64,000 nucleotides of DNA from Bolinopsis microptera (Eukaryota > Ctenophora > Tentaculata > Lobata > Bolinopsidae). Every line of letters begins with the position of its first letter. Position 1 is the stretch's first letter. Under the pieces are notes generated by a model that was given only the letters and a program-made list of their open reading frames with translations, was not told the DNA's origin and made no database searches. The DNA is taken from assembly GCF_026151205.1 (NCBI RefSeq), contig NC_087074.1:16627962-16691961 (forward strand), written 5' to 3'. The translations under genes were made by a program, and so were the position numbers. Positions 52,680 through 63,886 of this stretch are shown one piece after another.

Positions 52680-53541
52680 TTCAGATAAGTATCTTCAAAA
52701 TTGTGATCTCATAGCTTTATAGATCGGTTGGGAGCTTCTGATTCACTAACTGCACTAATCAAACTACAAGTGTGCTGCATTTGGACTACAATTTGAACTA
52801 CAATTAGCTATCATCTTACAATCATATCTTAACTTATCAGACTGTTATTAGACTGTGTAATAGGTAGTGTAATTTTACTGATCAGTGTTCTGATATGACA
52901 ACCAGGTGGTACACAATTACTAATCACTGATAGTAAGTAATCAACTAATTATGTGTAATTACAGTGATCAATTAGTTTCTTCTATCAAGCATCATGACAA
53001 CTAGGACGGACGGGGTCACTGACCAACGGATATTTTAAAATATCCGTGAGTTTTTAAACTTTAAATAGGAAAAATTTGGGCCAAACAGTCCATTTTTAGG
53101 TGTGTGATTAAAACAGTTTTTAGCATTTTCTTGAAAATTGAGGGCCTAAGCGGTCACAAGTCAATTATAAATATGCTCATATTGCAGAAATTTGCAGAAT
53201 TTAGCGAAGTCTCTAAAGGACAAGGAAGGTTTAGGAATAGAGGGGACGTTCTCAAAATGATTCACATTTTTTTGAAAACGAAATTAGATATATACAGAAT
53301 AGTATTACAGGTTATATATTATGAATATCATCATTGCAAAAATAAAAACCAACCAAAAAATTTGTTGATTTTCGATTCGAAAGAGTTAAATTCTAGATCA
53401 TCCATGTTAGATAGTTTTTCCCACTTAATGGAGAGTATGCTTATGATTATAGTTTCAATCAACACATTTTATAGATGATTTATTCATTTATTCAATTGCA
53501 TGCTATGTATTGTATTTCAGTTTATCTTTACCCATAAAAGG
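52680..53541. other. Intergenic, nothing certain
   Basis: A plus-strand frame at 53,104-53,478 (124 codons, Lys/Ile/Phe-rich) has no ATG context or domain I recognise. Confidence 0.4.
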
Positions 53542-53824
53542 TTTGACCGTTGGGAGCGGTATCAAAAAAAAAGAAGTTAGATAGTTGATGACAATGATTC
53601 ACATGCGATCTCCGAGTGTTTGAAAACTAAGAACTGTACACCACGGTCCCAAAGCTAGATATTGATCTAATTAGGAGGGCAGATCCGTCTATAAGTCACT
53701 GATTGCGGTTGCAACTTCTTGACTTTCTGGGACAATGTTTATTTAACGATGATGTGTCTAGCTTTGTGCAATATCTCCCTACATTCCTAACTTTTTTTTG
53801 AAGGTACCGCTCCCAACGGTCAAA
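53542..53824. mobile_element. 283-bp MITE-like element
   Basis: The terminal inverted repeat TTTGACCGTTGGGAGCGGTA is present at both ends and extends imperfectly through an A run to AAGTTAG, about 38 bp in total. The interior is non-coding. No clear target duplication is visible. Confidence 0.8.
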
Positions 53825-53839
53825 GTGTAAAATTATTAT

Positions 53840-54102
53840 ATATAATACAATTTGAAAATATAAACATAATATCAACACATATTACTAGTCCATCCTGGTA
53901 TGAGGTTGATGTCGCTGTTCGTGTCGTCGCACCATTGGACTGCTCTTCCTCTGTGTCCTCGGATGGCGGCGAGGGTTGTGCGGAGGATTGAGAAGCGGAG
54001 TTTTCGGCGTATGTGAGAAATCGTATCACTATAGGGTGTTCCCCTTTTGTTTGATATGAGTGTTGCGATTCTCTTATGGAAAGCTTCAGCCTCTTTCCCC
54101 AT
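53840..54102 (-). pseudogene. Second remnant of the retroelement C-terminal domain
   Basis: The minus-strand frame GKEAEAFHKRIATLISNKRG, then KLRFSILRTTLAAIRGHRG, aligns with the remnant at 13,113-13,610 (KECKQFVNRVADLI; AMLRTTLIALRGYQ). Only the last third of the domain is left. Confidence 0.5.
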
Positions 54103-54552
54103 GCTTCCCCATGCTTCAGTTCACCGATCATGTCACGTTTCGCACCTAAATTTGTGTCCCTCTTGATTGTGTGGGCCTCCAAGACAGTGAGAAGGTGGTT
54201 ACAGAAACAGGAGTTTATAAAAGGGGCCATATCCCTTCTTTTAAAATCTAACAAAGTGTTTTGCGAGTTTTGCGACCATCACGACTGCCCCACAGCTGAA
54301 TATCACGAGTTTTGTAATCGAAGAATGAAGATGTAAAATCGAATGTGCACCTGTTCATGCTAGACGCTAGTCGCCAGTGTACAGTCCTATGATTGAATCA
54401 TGTTAGTGTAGCACGTGTTAGTGTAGCACGTGACTACCATACTATATTACTCTTTTTACTTTCAACACTACTATATAACAAATAATTTAGTAGTTTTACG
54501 AAGATTTCAAGCCTTACGTTGTGTGTTTCCCTTCGTGTCCTAAAGCATTATA

Positions 54553-54925
54553 CTATACTAGCAGGGACCCGTATAACCCTAAAATGGTGTCAAGACTCGA
54601 GAGACTTAAATAATTATTGCCTATTTAATTCGCGTTTTTGACACCACTTGGGAGTCCAAATTTTAGGCACTAAAATTCTTATTCCTTGGCCAATTTTGTA
54701 TGTTTTCATGCTGATTTGAAGGCCATTAAAGCATTTGACCTAGTCAAAAAAGTTTCAATTGTATATCTTTTACGGTTTTTGCGGAACGTCGCGTTAAAGT
54801 TGATGCCGTGGTGTCAGTAAAATGGCACGGATCCATATATATATGGATATATATGTATATATATATGGATATATATGTATATATATATACATATATATCG
54901 TCTCGCTTTATATATAGTAAGATTA
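54553..54925 (+). mobile_element. Interspersed 'TACTAGCAGG' element, copy 2
   Basis: It starts TATACTAGCAGGGACCCGTA and ends CGTCTCGCTTTATATATAGT + AAGAT after an AT-repeat block. The interior matches 35,409-35,732 in inverse orientation (TTTGACACCACTTGGG; GGTGTCAGTAAAATGGCAC). It is non-coding. Confidence 0.7.
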
Positions 54926-55979
54926 CTCATTGTATAGGCATTACGTGACATAAAGACATAAATATTAAATAACCTCCGCTAATTTGAACAAGTGAAACAA
55001 TTTTTCAAGATCTGAGAAAAGCTGACTATACTTTCAACGCATTCAATGAAGATCTTAATCAATTCACAAATACAGCATTCAAGATGACATGTGTTGGTTT
55101 GGTGCAGCAGACTGTAACTACGTTTTTATATACATATCCGTCAAAAATTTCAGAATTATGATAAAATCAGTAGCTTTAAATCAAAACTCTTATATCAAAA
55201 TTGATCTGACAGTAAAGATAAAAAGTGTTATTTAAAGACTGCTATGTTTAGCAGGTTTAATGCTAAACTACGGCCATGAGAAGAATGGTACCATTCTTAC
55301 TAAAAAGATCATGGAGCTCTAAACAGTTCCAATAAGAATATCGACAAAACTCTGGAAACAAATCCCGTGAATGGTTTTGTAAAAGTTTAATAACTGAAAT
55401 AAAATAAAGACTAAAATAGACTGAGGCACTAAATATACTGGAAGGTAAATTACAACTTGTATTTAATTTGTTTATTAAAAATTCAAATTCGATATTCCAT
55501 GTAATTATGAAAACTAAAAGTTCAAACAAGCCCATCACTTTAATAACTGTTAACATAAAATTAAAAATATCAATCTACAATTGTAAAAACTAAATTCTAG
55601 TGCAGACCCCTTCCACTCGAATTTGGTTAAAAATATTGAAATTAGAAATCAAGTAAAAGTTATGAATCTAAATATACATTTAAGTTTATATCACAAAATT
55701 TCATTCTTAATCTCATAATATAATTTAAACTAAGAGTTCAAGGATGAAGATTCTCGCTATACTAGTCCGATCAAAGTCAATAATTAGTTAGCACAACAAG
55801 AATTGTTGTTAACAAAATTTAATTTGCCTCAATTAACCGTTAGGCGTTAACTAAATAAATAGTCAATTTGTAGTAACCACAAATACTTCAACGTTTGACA
55901 TGATATTGTTGATTACGACTTCACAGCGACTGAAATCAACATATTTAATTTGTCTGCCACTACATTCACACATTCATAC
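54926..55979. other. Spacer downstream of the receptor gene
   Basis: AT-rich. A minus-strand AATAAA at 55,471-55,476 could be the poly(A) signal of the receptor gene. A short minus frame (55,263-55,556) shows no domain. Confidence 0.45.
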
Positions 55980-58900
55980 TCAAAGTTCAATGTCAACTTC
56001 TCCTTTGGTAGCCACGTTGACGTGAACTTCTCCGTTCTTTGCGTTCCTTTTACCACCCTATAGAAAAAAGGTGTTACCAAGGTGTTACTGAGGTGTTACT
56101 TAGGTGTTACTACCATGATTTTAGGTTATACAAAAAAGATTCTGAACATGACATTGGGTATTGATTATATTTAAATCATTTGTGTTTTCCTAGCTACAAG
56201 TACAATCAAGGAAAATAATCAAGGAAAACAATCAGGGAATACAGTTCAGGTTCATGCGATGATTGTGAAGTATTGTAACATGCGATTTTAATGATTGGAA
56301 ATAATATTTACAGCTATAGCAGGGAAAATTATTTCTGTTAAGTGTTAAGATTTGCGGCAAGATAGTCGTATCCAGCATTTAACATTTAACAATCATACCT
56401 GCATATCTACCACAATAACTTCAATTTCGGGCTCGGATTTCTTTTTCTTTGAGCTTATGAAATCATTAAACCCCTCTATAAGATCCGGGTGACCATCGAA
56501 AAGAATCTTAACCTCTGCTCTGAGATCTGATTTACTAAGTTTCTTAGGTTTAAAGTCATTTAGCATTTTTAGAAAAGTCTTATAAACTTCAGGTTGATCC
56601 GCAAATCTGGTCTGGACTTGATCCACGAACTCAGTGGCCGCATTGAATTTAGGGTGGGACTCTGGTGATGCCGCCAGATCCGTGATGATTTCCTTATCAG
56701 AATCAATTGCTGCCGGGTTCTTCGTAACCTGATACATTTTACTATATAGATACCGTAGACCCGGCCAAGTATATTATGTGCCCACTATTTTATCAGCTCC
56801 TTGTTTCTGTTATTGATGTATTCAACATATTTGCATAAAAGAACCTTGTGCAATCAAAACGGATTGGATTCATTGAAAAGTTTGGCATATTTATCAATAT
56901 GGGCATACTTTATACATACTGTACAGCAGCAATCATGGCTTTCTAAAGACTAAAATACCATTGAACTAATCATTAGGATTCTATTTTAAAATAATTATTT
57001 TCATGACCCCGACCGTACCTGAAGTACATCGACTACTGTGTATTCATTTTCCGTAGTTTGATTTTTCCCCTTCGATTTCAAGAACTCATTGAAGGCATCC
57101 ACCAGGTCCGGATGCCCTTGAAACAGCACCTCAACCTTTCCCGCCAAGTCCGATCTATTTATGTTCTTAGCTCTGTATTCTGTGAGGGTGTTCAAAAATG
57201 CTCGATAAATATCCGGTGCTTTCTCGAAACGGTCCTGTACTCTGTCCAGGAAATTAACAGCATCATGGAATTTAGGATGAGACTCGGGCGGGGACAGGTT
57301 AGTTTCCTGAACCGGATTTCTGATGACCGTTGGTTCCAGAGGTATCGGCTTCTCCTGCAACGAATAATTCTCTGTACAGGGCGCCAACTAATTGCTGGGG
57401 TGTGATACTGATAGCATGGTAGTTGTGGGGGTTAATGGGGCCACCACTTAAGTTTATTAAATAACCACTCGGATCCTTGCCAATTGTGCTAACATGCTCT
57501 ACCAATTAGATAAACAGCAATTTAAAGACCAATAACAGATGTTGACTGTTGATATAAGTTGGCCACCTAGGCCACCTTGCACCTTCAAATCACCAGTGTA
57601 CAAATTGCCCTTAATAACATCACCAAGCACATCTTTAATAGACTCGACTATTATAGCATCTAAACTGGTAGATGAATAGCTGGCCGCGTGTTATTAGTCC
57701 AGGGAAACAATTAGCTAGAGATACAGGCTGTGTCACATGGGAACACGGCACAATGGCTACTTACAAAAGGAGTGAAATGTGAAAACATGACAAAGACCAC
57801 ATTCTACTCTCTTCTTAGAAACGCAGTTGGAATGTGAACCGGTACCTGAACGCTGGTAGGTCACATGAGATGTTTACCTAACACTTATAGCTATATAGCC
57901 ACTTTGTGTTCACATTCAACTGATATAGAGGGCTATTAAAGCTCGGTAATTATTGTGAACGAAGAGACGGTGGTTCTTTGTCACGTCAGCTAATGAACTA
58001 TTTAAATGAAACAGAATGTTTTTTTAAAAGAATGATGTCTACTTGTCTAGCCAATTAAGGGACGTACAGCAAATATAAAGCTTTTCAACTTTGGAGCTAT
58101 AAACTTCTCAGAGCGATAATATGAAAAACACAAGCTTTCCCGCTCATCACTCACCAGATACAATGCTAATTTCATGAATTTAAAGAGATATAGTTAATGG
58201 TGAAAGCTTAGAAACAGAACGTTTGCATATAAATGAAATAAAAAAATGCTTTTCTTAACTAAGTTAGTTAACTTGGTTAAGTTAACTAAGTTCGTTAGTA
58301 TTGAACAGATCACAAAGAGATTTGGAAACGCTATATCTTACCTTTGTCTTTTTGCGTTTTGCGCAACATGTTCGGCAGCAGATGAACGCGAAAATGATGA
58401 AGAGGAGCCCTACAGCAATACAGATGGCTACGATTATTCCACCCCAGTTCGTTTCTGCGGGTAGGGTTGGTTTAGTGTTTTCTAACAACAATATTGCTCT
58501 TGATTAACCGTTCATTGAGAAAGGAAGCTGCCACAAAACTCCCCTTTTATCATTTCTCTGAGCAGTAAAAACAGAATCTTCACAATCCCATGCTTCAAAG
58601 TTGATGCCACCCTTTATCTCTTTATAATGCCATCTGGCAGCATCGTACACACTCCATCAAACGAAACATTTGTTATTGCTTAAATCATATTAAATCCACC
58701 ATTCTCTTCTACATTCAAGGCAGCTAATTCTATTTTGTATAACCAATTTTAGAACTCCAGAATGCTATTTAACAAATTCAATATCATCTAACTTATAGAA
58801 TAACGTCAGAAAGGGTCGAAGTTAACTAACTACAGTATTATACAAGTAAAAATCTCCGCAAGCAACCCTCGCGCGAATAATGAAATGTTGGGTACTTACT

Positions 58901-61080
58901 TTCCTTGGGGTCGAATGTAACAGTAAACTGAAAGAAATGTACACCGTTAGTAAATGTTATACAGTTTCCATGGATAATTCGCATAATAGTTTGCCACAAT
59001 ATATAGCACAGAATTTTCAACTTGAGATTGGGGACATCACGGTCAAAGCTTATTCTTTGTTAAATTACGGAGAAATAGAATTCTCATAGACTTACTTCTC
59101 GACTAAACTCGGCCTCTTGTCCATCATACGAAAACCGGAAAGCACACCCATATTTCTCATCCAAAATTGGTTCCTTTTGATCCTCCTTCTTCTTCAACAA
59201 CTCCAGTTCATTAAATTTAACTGCTGCCGTATTCGCATCTGGATAAACCAATTCCTCCAATATCTTTCCAGATACCAAATGTGTTATATCACTCTCTGAA
59301 TGAGGAGTATGTTACACTTATTATCTTCACTTAATGAGGAAAAAGTTACACTAATCATTTTCACTTAATGATGAATATGTTGCACTCACTATCATCACTT
59401 TATGAGAATTTCGCCCTAACGTGCTCTATTTTTACATTTGAGTCAATCATAAAGTATTTGCAGCCTTTAAAATGCTGCAAAGTGTCAATTTACTTACCTT
59501 CTAGTTTGCCTTCTCCTGGGTTATCAATAAATGTGCAAACAAAAGCATCCTCTTCCCTCTCCTTCTCATCCATCCGTTCGTAATACACCACTTGGAGCCC
59601 AGGGTGGTTCTTCCAATCAACAGAGGGGACCGAATTTATATCTGTAGGTGGGAGAGTGTGTTAGAGCAAATCGGGCTGTTTCTATGGTGACGCGTAACTA
59701 GACGTGTATGGAATGTTAAGTGGAATGTTAAGTGGAATTTTGCAGAATTCCATTGTTTAAGGTTCCCAGTTTTACATTCCGGAACGCATCCAGATTGAAT
59801 TGCTTGGAAGGAAACTCAATTATGGGCACTGCTCCCGGAATTTAAGGGAGATTTTGTTTGTATAAGCGATGGAATTTCTTTGAATTGAATAGATTGACTG
59901 GTGGACTAATAAAAACACTAATAACGCTAATAAGATGGTAGTAAGTGCCAAGTGGAACTGGTGAAAGTGGAAGAATAGCTTAAATTAGCTCTGTAAAAGT
60001 CGGTTATAAAATAATATGAGTAGTGATACATTTCAGTATTATGTATCACGATGGAAATATTTTAAGCCAGTCCAAACCAGCTGGCTCCATAACATGAAGA
60101 CTTCGTTTTAACAATTGTATGAAAAGCACGAATAAGTAAATTCAAAAATAGAAAATTTTGGCGGAAGAAAAATTACCGATCTGATAGAATCTGAGTTTGG
60201 AGTAACCAGTACTGGCATCATTCAGTTTCACAGTGGCGTCAACTTCAAACTTGTAAGTTTCACTTACAATGGGCCACACTTGCAGAGTCACCTTACTCTC
60301 TTCAATTTTGCTGAAAAGAATTTATTGTAGATTTTAGAAAGTGCCAACAACAAAATTATATTAAGTTTAAGAGATTTATAAATACTGTAGTCAAGGGTAA
60401 AATACTTGACGAATTCATGCAGCAAATTAAAATATTAGTAGAAATATTTAAAATGTATCTTACAAGTTGTATTTTGCGACTGCTACATTGAATGTTACAC
60501 TTGGTGCTCCATTATAACCAGTAATTTCATACACTGATTCTCCCATAACATTCCCTGCTTCTATCAAGGCTCCATCGTATATCTCCAGAGTATTTACAGG
60601 ATCCTCCTCTGAAATTGATACTCGTTAGATGAAATTGATACTCGTAAGACGAAATTGATACTTGTTAGCTGTTAATTAGAAACAATGATTAAAACTTTTG
60701 AATTATGACTAACTATTTGTTTCAGAATATGGCACTAACCAGTGCCAAGACACGTATAACAGATCAGGGAACTTGAAGTCTTAAAATCAAGTTCATAATA
60801 CAAAAGTAACTTAGTCCCACGAAAACACAGTAACGGGGTCACTACTACACGTTACACAGAGTAACGGGTCACTACTACACTACTTATTTGTTGGATTTAA
60901 CAGTTGACAATACGCTTGGAACTGTGTAGCTCATATCGTGGTAAGTGGCCCCCTTTTCTACCGTGCCCCCTTTTCTACAGTGTAAACTTAAAAGAACAGC
61001 TCACCTGTACCCAGCTTATTACAATGCAAAACATCGAACAAAGTCACTGAAAACGCCAGGAAACGCACAAAACCGCACAT
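55980..61080 (-). CDS. Type I membrane receptor: Ig-like ectodomain, TM helix, two cytoplasmic PAH domains
   Basis: Exons (minus): 61080-61005, 60608-60464, 60310-60177, 59641-59498, 59295-59096, 58927-58900, 58481-58342, 57354-57019, 56728-56399, 56057-55980. All borders are GT/AG and all phases agree, giving 536 residues. Residues 1-20 look like a signal peptide (MCGFVRFLAFSVTLF). The ectodomain is beta-rich, and Cys154 and Cys217, 63 apart, fit an Ig-type disulphide. Residues 258-278 form the membrane helix (IIVAICIAVGLLFIIFAFIC), followed by CCAKRKK. Residues 318-383 and 429-494 are PAH domains (LFQGHPDLVDAFNEFL; LFDGHPDLIEGFNDFI), known from the SIN3 corepressor, where they bind short amphipathic helices. 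The PAH exons have no ATG of their own, which supports one gene. The ligand and function are unknown. Confidence 0.82.
56067..56115 (-). repeat. GGTGTTACN short repeat in last intron
   Basis: Four units of about 12 bp (AGGTGTTACTT-like) lie close to the acceptor of the last exon. Confidence 0.7.
57380..57515 (-). repeat. Possible tRNA-derived SINE remnant in the intron before the first PAH exon
   Basis: The minus strand reads TAATTGGTAGAGCATGTTAG, which resembles a tRNA D-arm/A-box, then AAGGATCCGAGTGG in the place of a T-arm, followed by non-tRNA sequence up to CACCCCAGCAATTAGTTGGC. It cannot fold as a complete tRNA. A SINE head is the likeliest reading. Confidence 0.35.
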
Positions 61081-61689
61081 GATACAGTTACTATTTACTA
61101 AGCTACATTCCACACAACTTTACGAGACTTCAAGCAACTGAATGGCACTGAATGCGATGACCGATCGTGAACGAAACGAAAGAACGAGAAATGAAAACAC
61201 ATTAATACCGGTGTGTCACACATGTTATTAGTGTTATTAGTCAATACCGGCATTACCGACACTCCATATCACATTTCTTATGATTAACATAATAGAATCT
61301 CGAGTTACACACGGGAAGGTGTCTAAGGGGTCATGACAAAAGCTCCCAGTAGTTACTATGGTGGTTACCATGGTAACAGTTGGTGGTTTCCATGGTTATA
61401 CTTACGGTATACTTGGAGGTATTTCCGTGCGTATTCAGCGCCTCCAGATACGACTCCCTTCACTACGAAGCTTGTGGAGGACTTAACGGTGTCTGAAATT
61501 AGTAAGATTAGTAAAATTTATATTAAAATTAGTAAAATTATTAAAATTAGCGAGATTGTTATTCCACGGAAACACACAATAATCCATACCACTGATGGAC
61601 CATAGATTATGGTTAATCTATATCTTTTAAACGTTATTCGAGCCCAGAATATAGGTTGCGTAATAAGTCAACAATTAAATATTCTCCAA
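61081..61689. other. 5' flank of the receptor gene
   Basis: Upstream of the start codon there is no coding exon I can support. It holds the X-box-like palindrome at 61,364 and a GTTATTAGT/TACCGGCATTACCG region. Confidence 0.5.
61364..61377. promoter_or_regulatory. X-box-like RFX site
   Basis: GTTACCATGGTAAC is a perfect 14-bp palindrome that fits the RFX X-box GTNRCC-N(0-3)-RGYAAC. It lies 284 bp upstream of the receptor ATG. RFX factors drive cilium genes and, in vertebrates, MHC class II genes. Use here is inferred. Confidence 0.4.
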
Positions 61690-63483
61690 CTAGCTGGGAG
61701 GGTAATAGTACAGTAGGTGGCTACTAACTAGCTGGGAGGGTAATAGTACAGTAGGTGGCTACTAACTAGCTGGGAGGGTAATAGTACAGTAGGTGGCTAC
61801 TTACTAGCTGGGAGGGTAATAGTACAGTAGGTGGCTAATTACTAGCTGGGAGGGTAATAGTACAGTAGGTGGCTACTTACTAGCTGGGAGGGTAATAGTA
61901 CAGTAGGTGGCTACTTACTAGCTGGGAGGGTAATAGTACAGTAGGTGGCTACTTACTAGCTGGGAGGGTAATAGTACAGTAGGTGGCTACTTACTAGCTG
62001 GGAGGGTAATAGTACAGTAGGTGGCTACTTACTAGCTGGGAGGGTAATAGTACAGTAGGTGGCTACTTACTAGCTGGGAGGGTAATAGTACAGTAGGTGG
62101 CTACTTACTAGCTGGGAGGGTAATAGTACAGTAGGTGGCTACTTACTAGCTGGGAGGGTAATAGTACAGTAGGTGGCTACTTACTAGCTGGGAGGGTAAT
62201 AGTACAGTAGGTGGCTACTTACTAGCTGGGAGGGTAATAGTACAGTAGGTGGCTACTTACTAGCTGGGAGGGTAATAGTACAGTAGGTGGCTACTTACTA
62301 GCTGGGAGGGTAATAGTACAGTAGGTGGCTACTTACTAGCTGGGAGGGTAATAGTACAGTAGGTGGCTACTTACTAGCTGGGAGGGTAATAGTACAGTAG
62401 GTGGCTACTTACTAGCTGGGAGGGTAATAGTACAGTAGGTGGCTACTTACTAGCTGGGAGGGTAATAGTACAGTAGGTGGCTACTTACTAGCTGGGAGGG
62501 TAATAGTACAGTAGGTGGCTACTTACTAGCTGGGAGGGTAATAGTACAGTAGGTGGCTACTTACTAGCTGAGAGGGTAATAATACAGTAGGTAGCTACTT
62601 ACTAGCTGGGAGGGTAATAGTACAGTAGGTGGCTACTTACTAGCTGGGAAGTGGGAGGGTAATAGTACAGTAGGTGGCTACTTACTAGCTGGGAGGGTAA
62701 TAATACAGTAGGTAGCTACTTACTAGCTGGGAGGGTAATAGTACAGTAGGTGGCTACTTACTAGCTGGGAGGGTAATAGTACAGTAGGTGGCTACTTACT
62801 AGCTGGGAGGGTAATAGTACAGTAGGTGGCTACTTACTAGCTGGGAGGGTAATAGTACAGTAGGTGGCTACTTACTAGCTGGGAGGGTAATAGTACAGTA
62901 GGTGGCTACTTACTAGCTGGGAGGGTAATAGTACAGTAGGTGGCTACTAACTAGCTGGGAGGGTAATAGTACAGTAGGTGGCTACTTACTAGCTGGGAGG
63001 GTAATAGTACAGTAGGTGGCTACTTACTAGCTGGGAAGTGGGAGGGTAATAGTACAGTAGGTGGCTACTTACTAGCTGGGAGGGTAATAGTACAGTAGGT
63101 GGCTACTTACTAGCTGGGAGGGTAATAGTACAGTAGGTGGCTACTTACTAGCTGGGAGGGTAATAGTACAGTAGGTGGCTACTTACTAGCTGGGAGGGTA
63201 ATAGTACAGTAGGTGGCTACTTACTAGCTGGGAGGGTAATAGTACAGTAGGTGGCTACTTACTAGCTGGGAGGGTAATAGTACAGTAGGTGGCTAATTAC
63301 TAGCTGGGAGGGTAATAGTACAGTAGGTAGCTACTTACTAGCTGGGAGGGTAATAGTACAGTAGGTGGCTAATTACTAGCTGGGAGGGTAATAGTACAGT
63401 AGGTGGCTACTTACTAGCTGGGAGGGTAATAGTACAGTAGGTGGCTACTTACTAGCTGGGAGGGTAATAGTACAGTAGGTGGC
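61690..63483 (-). repeat. 38-bp minisatellite built from an exon/5' splice-site junction
   Basis: About 47 units. On the minus strand each reads CCACCTACTGTACTATTACC + CTCCCAGCTAGTAAGTAG. The first unit continues seamlessly from the Ig-type exon at 63,453-63,589 and includes its last bases and its GTAAGT donor. Most units keep GTAAGT. Some at the far end have GTTAGT, a few have GTAATT, and two carry an inserted GGAAGTG. Confidence 0.95.
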
Positions 63484-63833
63484 TTCGTTCTCTGCAACTA
63501 CATATTTTTCTGAGTTTGATCTCTTTTTCCTCCCATAATATCCCGGATTAGTTTGTCTCTTGTACGTTTTTCCAGTTGATTCGTCAAACCTGAAGATTCA
63601 AGTCAGCAGAGGCACACTAGACAGAATTTATTTGAGTTATTTATATTATCTAAACTTACAAAATCTGACGCGAAAATGTGTTACACTATGCACATGAACA
63701 TCACCTTCAGTTGTCAGTTATGTTTATTGTTCAACCTACCATGAGCAGCCAAGATTAACAACTTTTTTACTGAAATACACCTTCAGTTTAATTCCATCGT
63801 TGTATTCAACATAGTCGGTGGTGTGGTCAAATT
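63453..63833 (-). CDS. Partial Ig-type receptor gene (two exons seen, 5' end outside window)
   Basis: Exons 63833-63740 and 63589-63453 join across TG|G (Trp). The protein reads DYVEYNDGIKLKVYF, NLGCSWF, then EKYVVAENEATYCTITLPAS, with the beta-strand and Cys spacing of an Ig-like domain. The last exon ends in phase 1 at GCTA|GTAAGT, or reads on to TAG four codons later if unspliced. The next exon could be at 60,608 (also phase 1), which would make this an alternative or longer 5' end of the receptor gene, or it may be a separate tandem gene. Confidence 0.6.
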
Positions 63834-63845
63834 CTGCAAAAAAGG

Positions 63846-63886
63846 GGATATTAGCGGATATTAGCAGATATTAGCAGATATTAGTG
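63846..63886. repeat. GATATTAGCA decamer repeat
   Basis: Four near-perfect 10-bp units lie in the intron upstream of exon 63833-63740. Confidence 0.8.

Noticed and set aside
53104-53478. 124-codon plus-strand ORF
   Set aside because: AT-driven composition (Lys, Ile, Asn, Phe), no recognisable domain, no supporting exon borders.
61690-63483. Regularly spaced repeat array resembling a CRISPR
   Set aside because: Units are contiguous with no unique spacers, and the genome is clearly eukaryotic; it is a minisatellite. The same holds for the 11-, 23- and 33-bp arrays.
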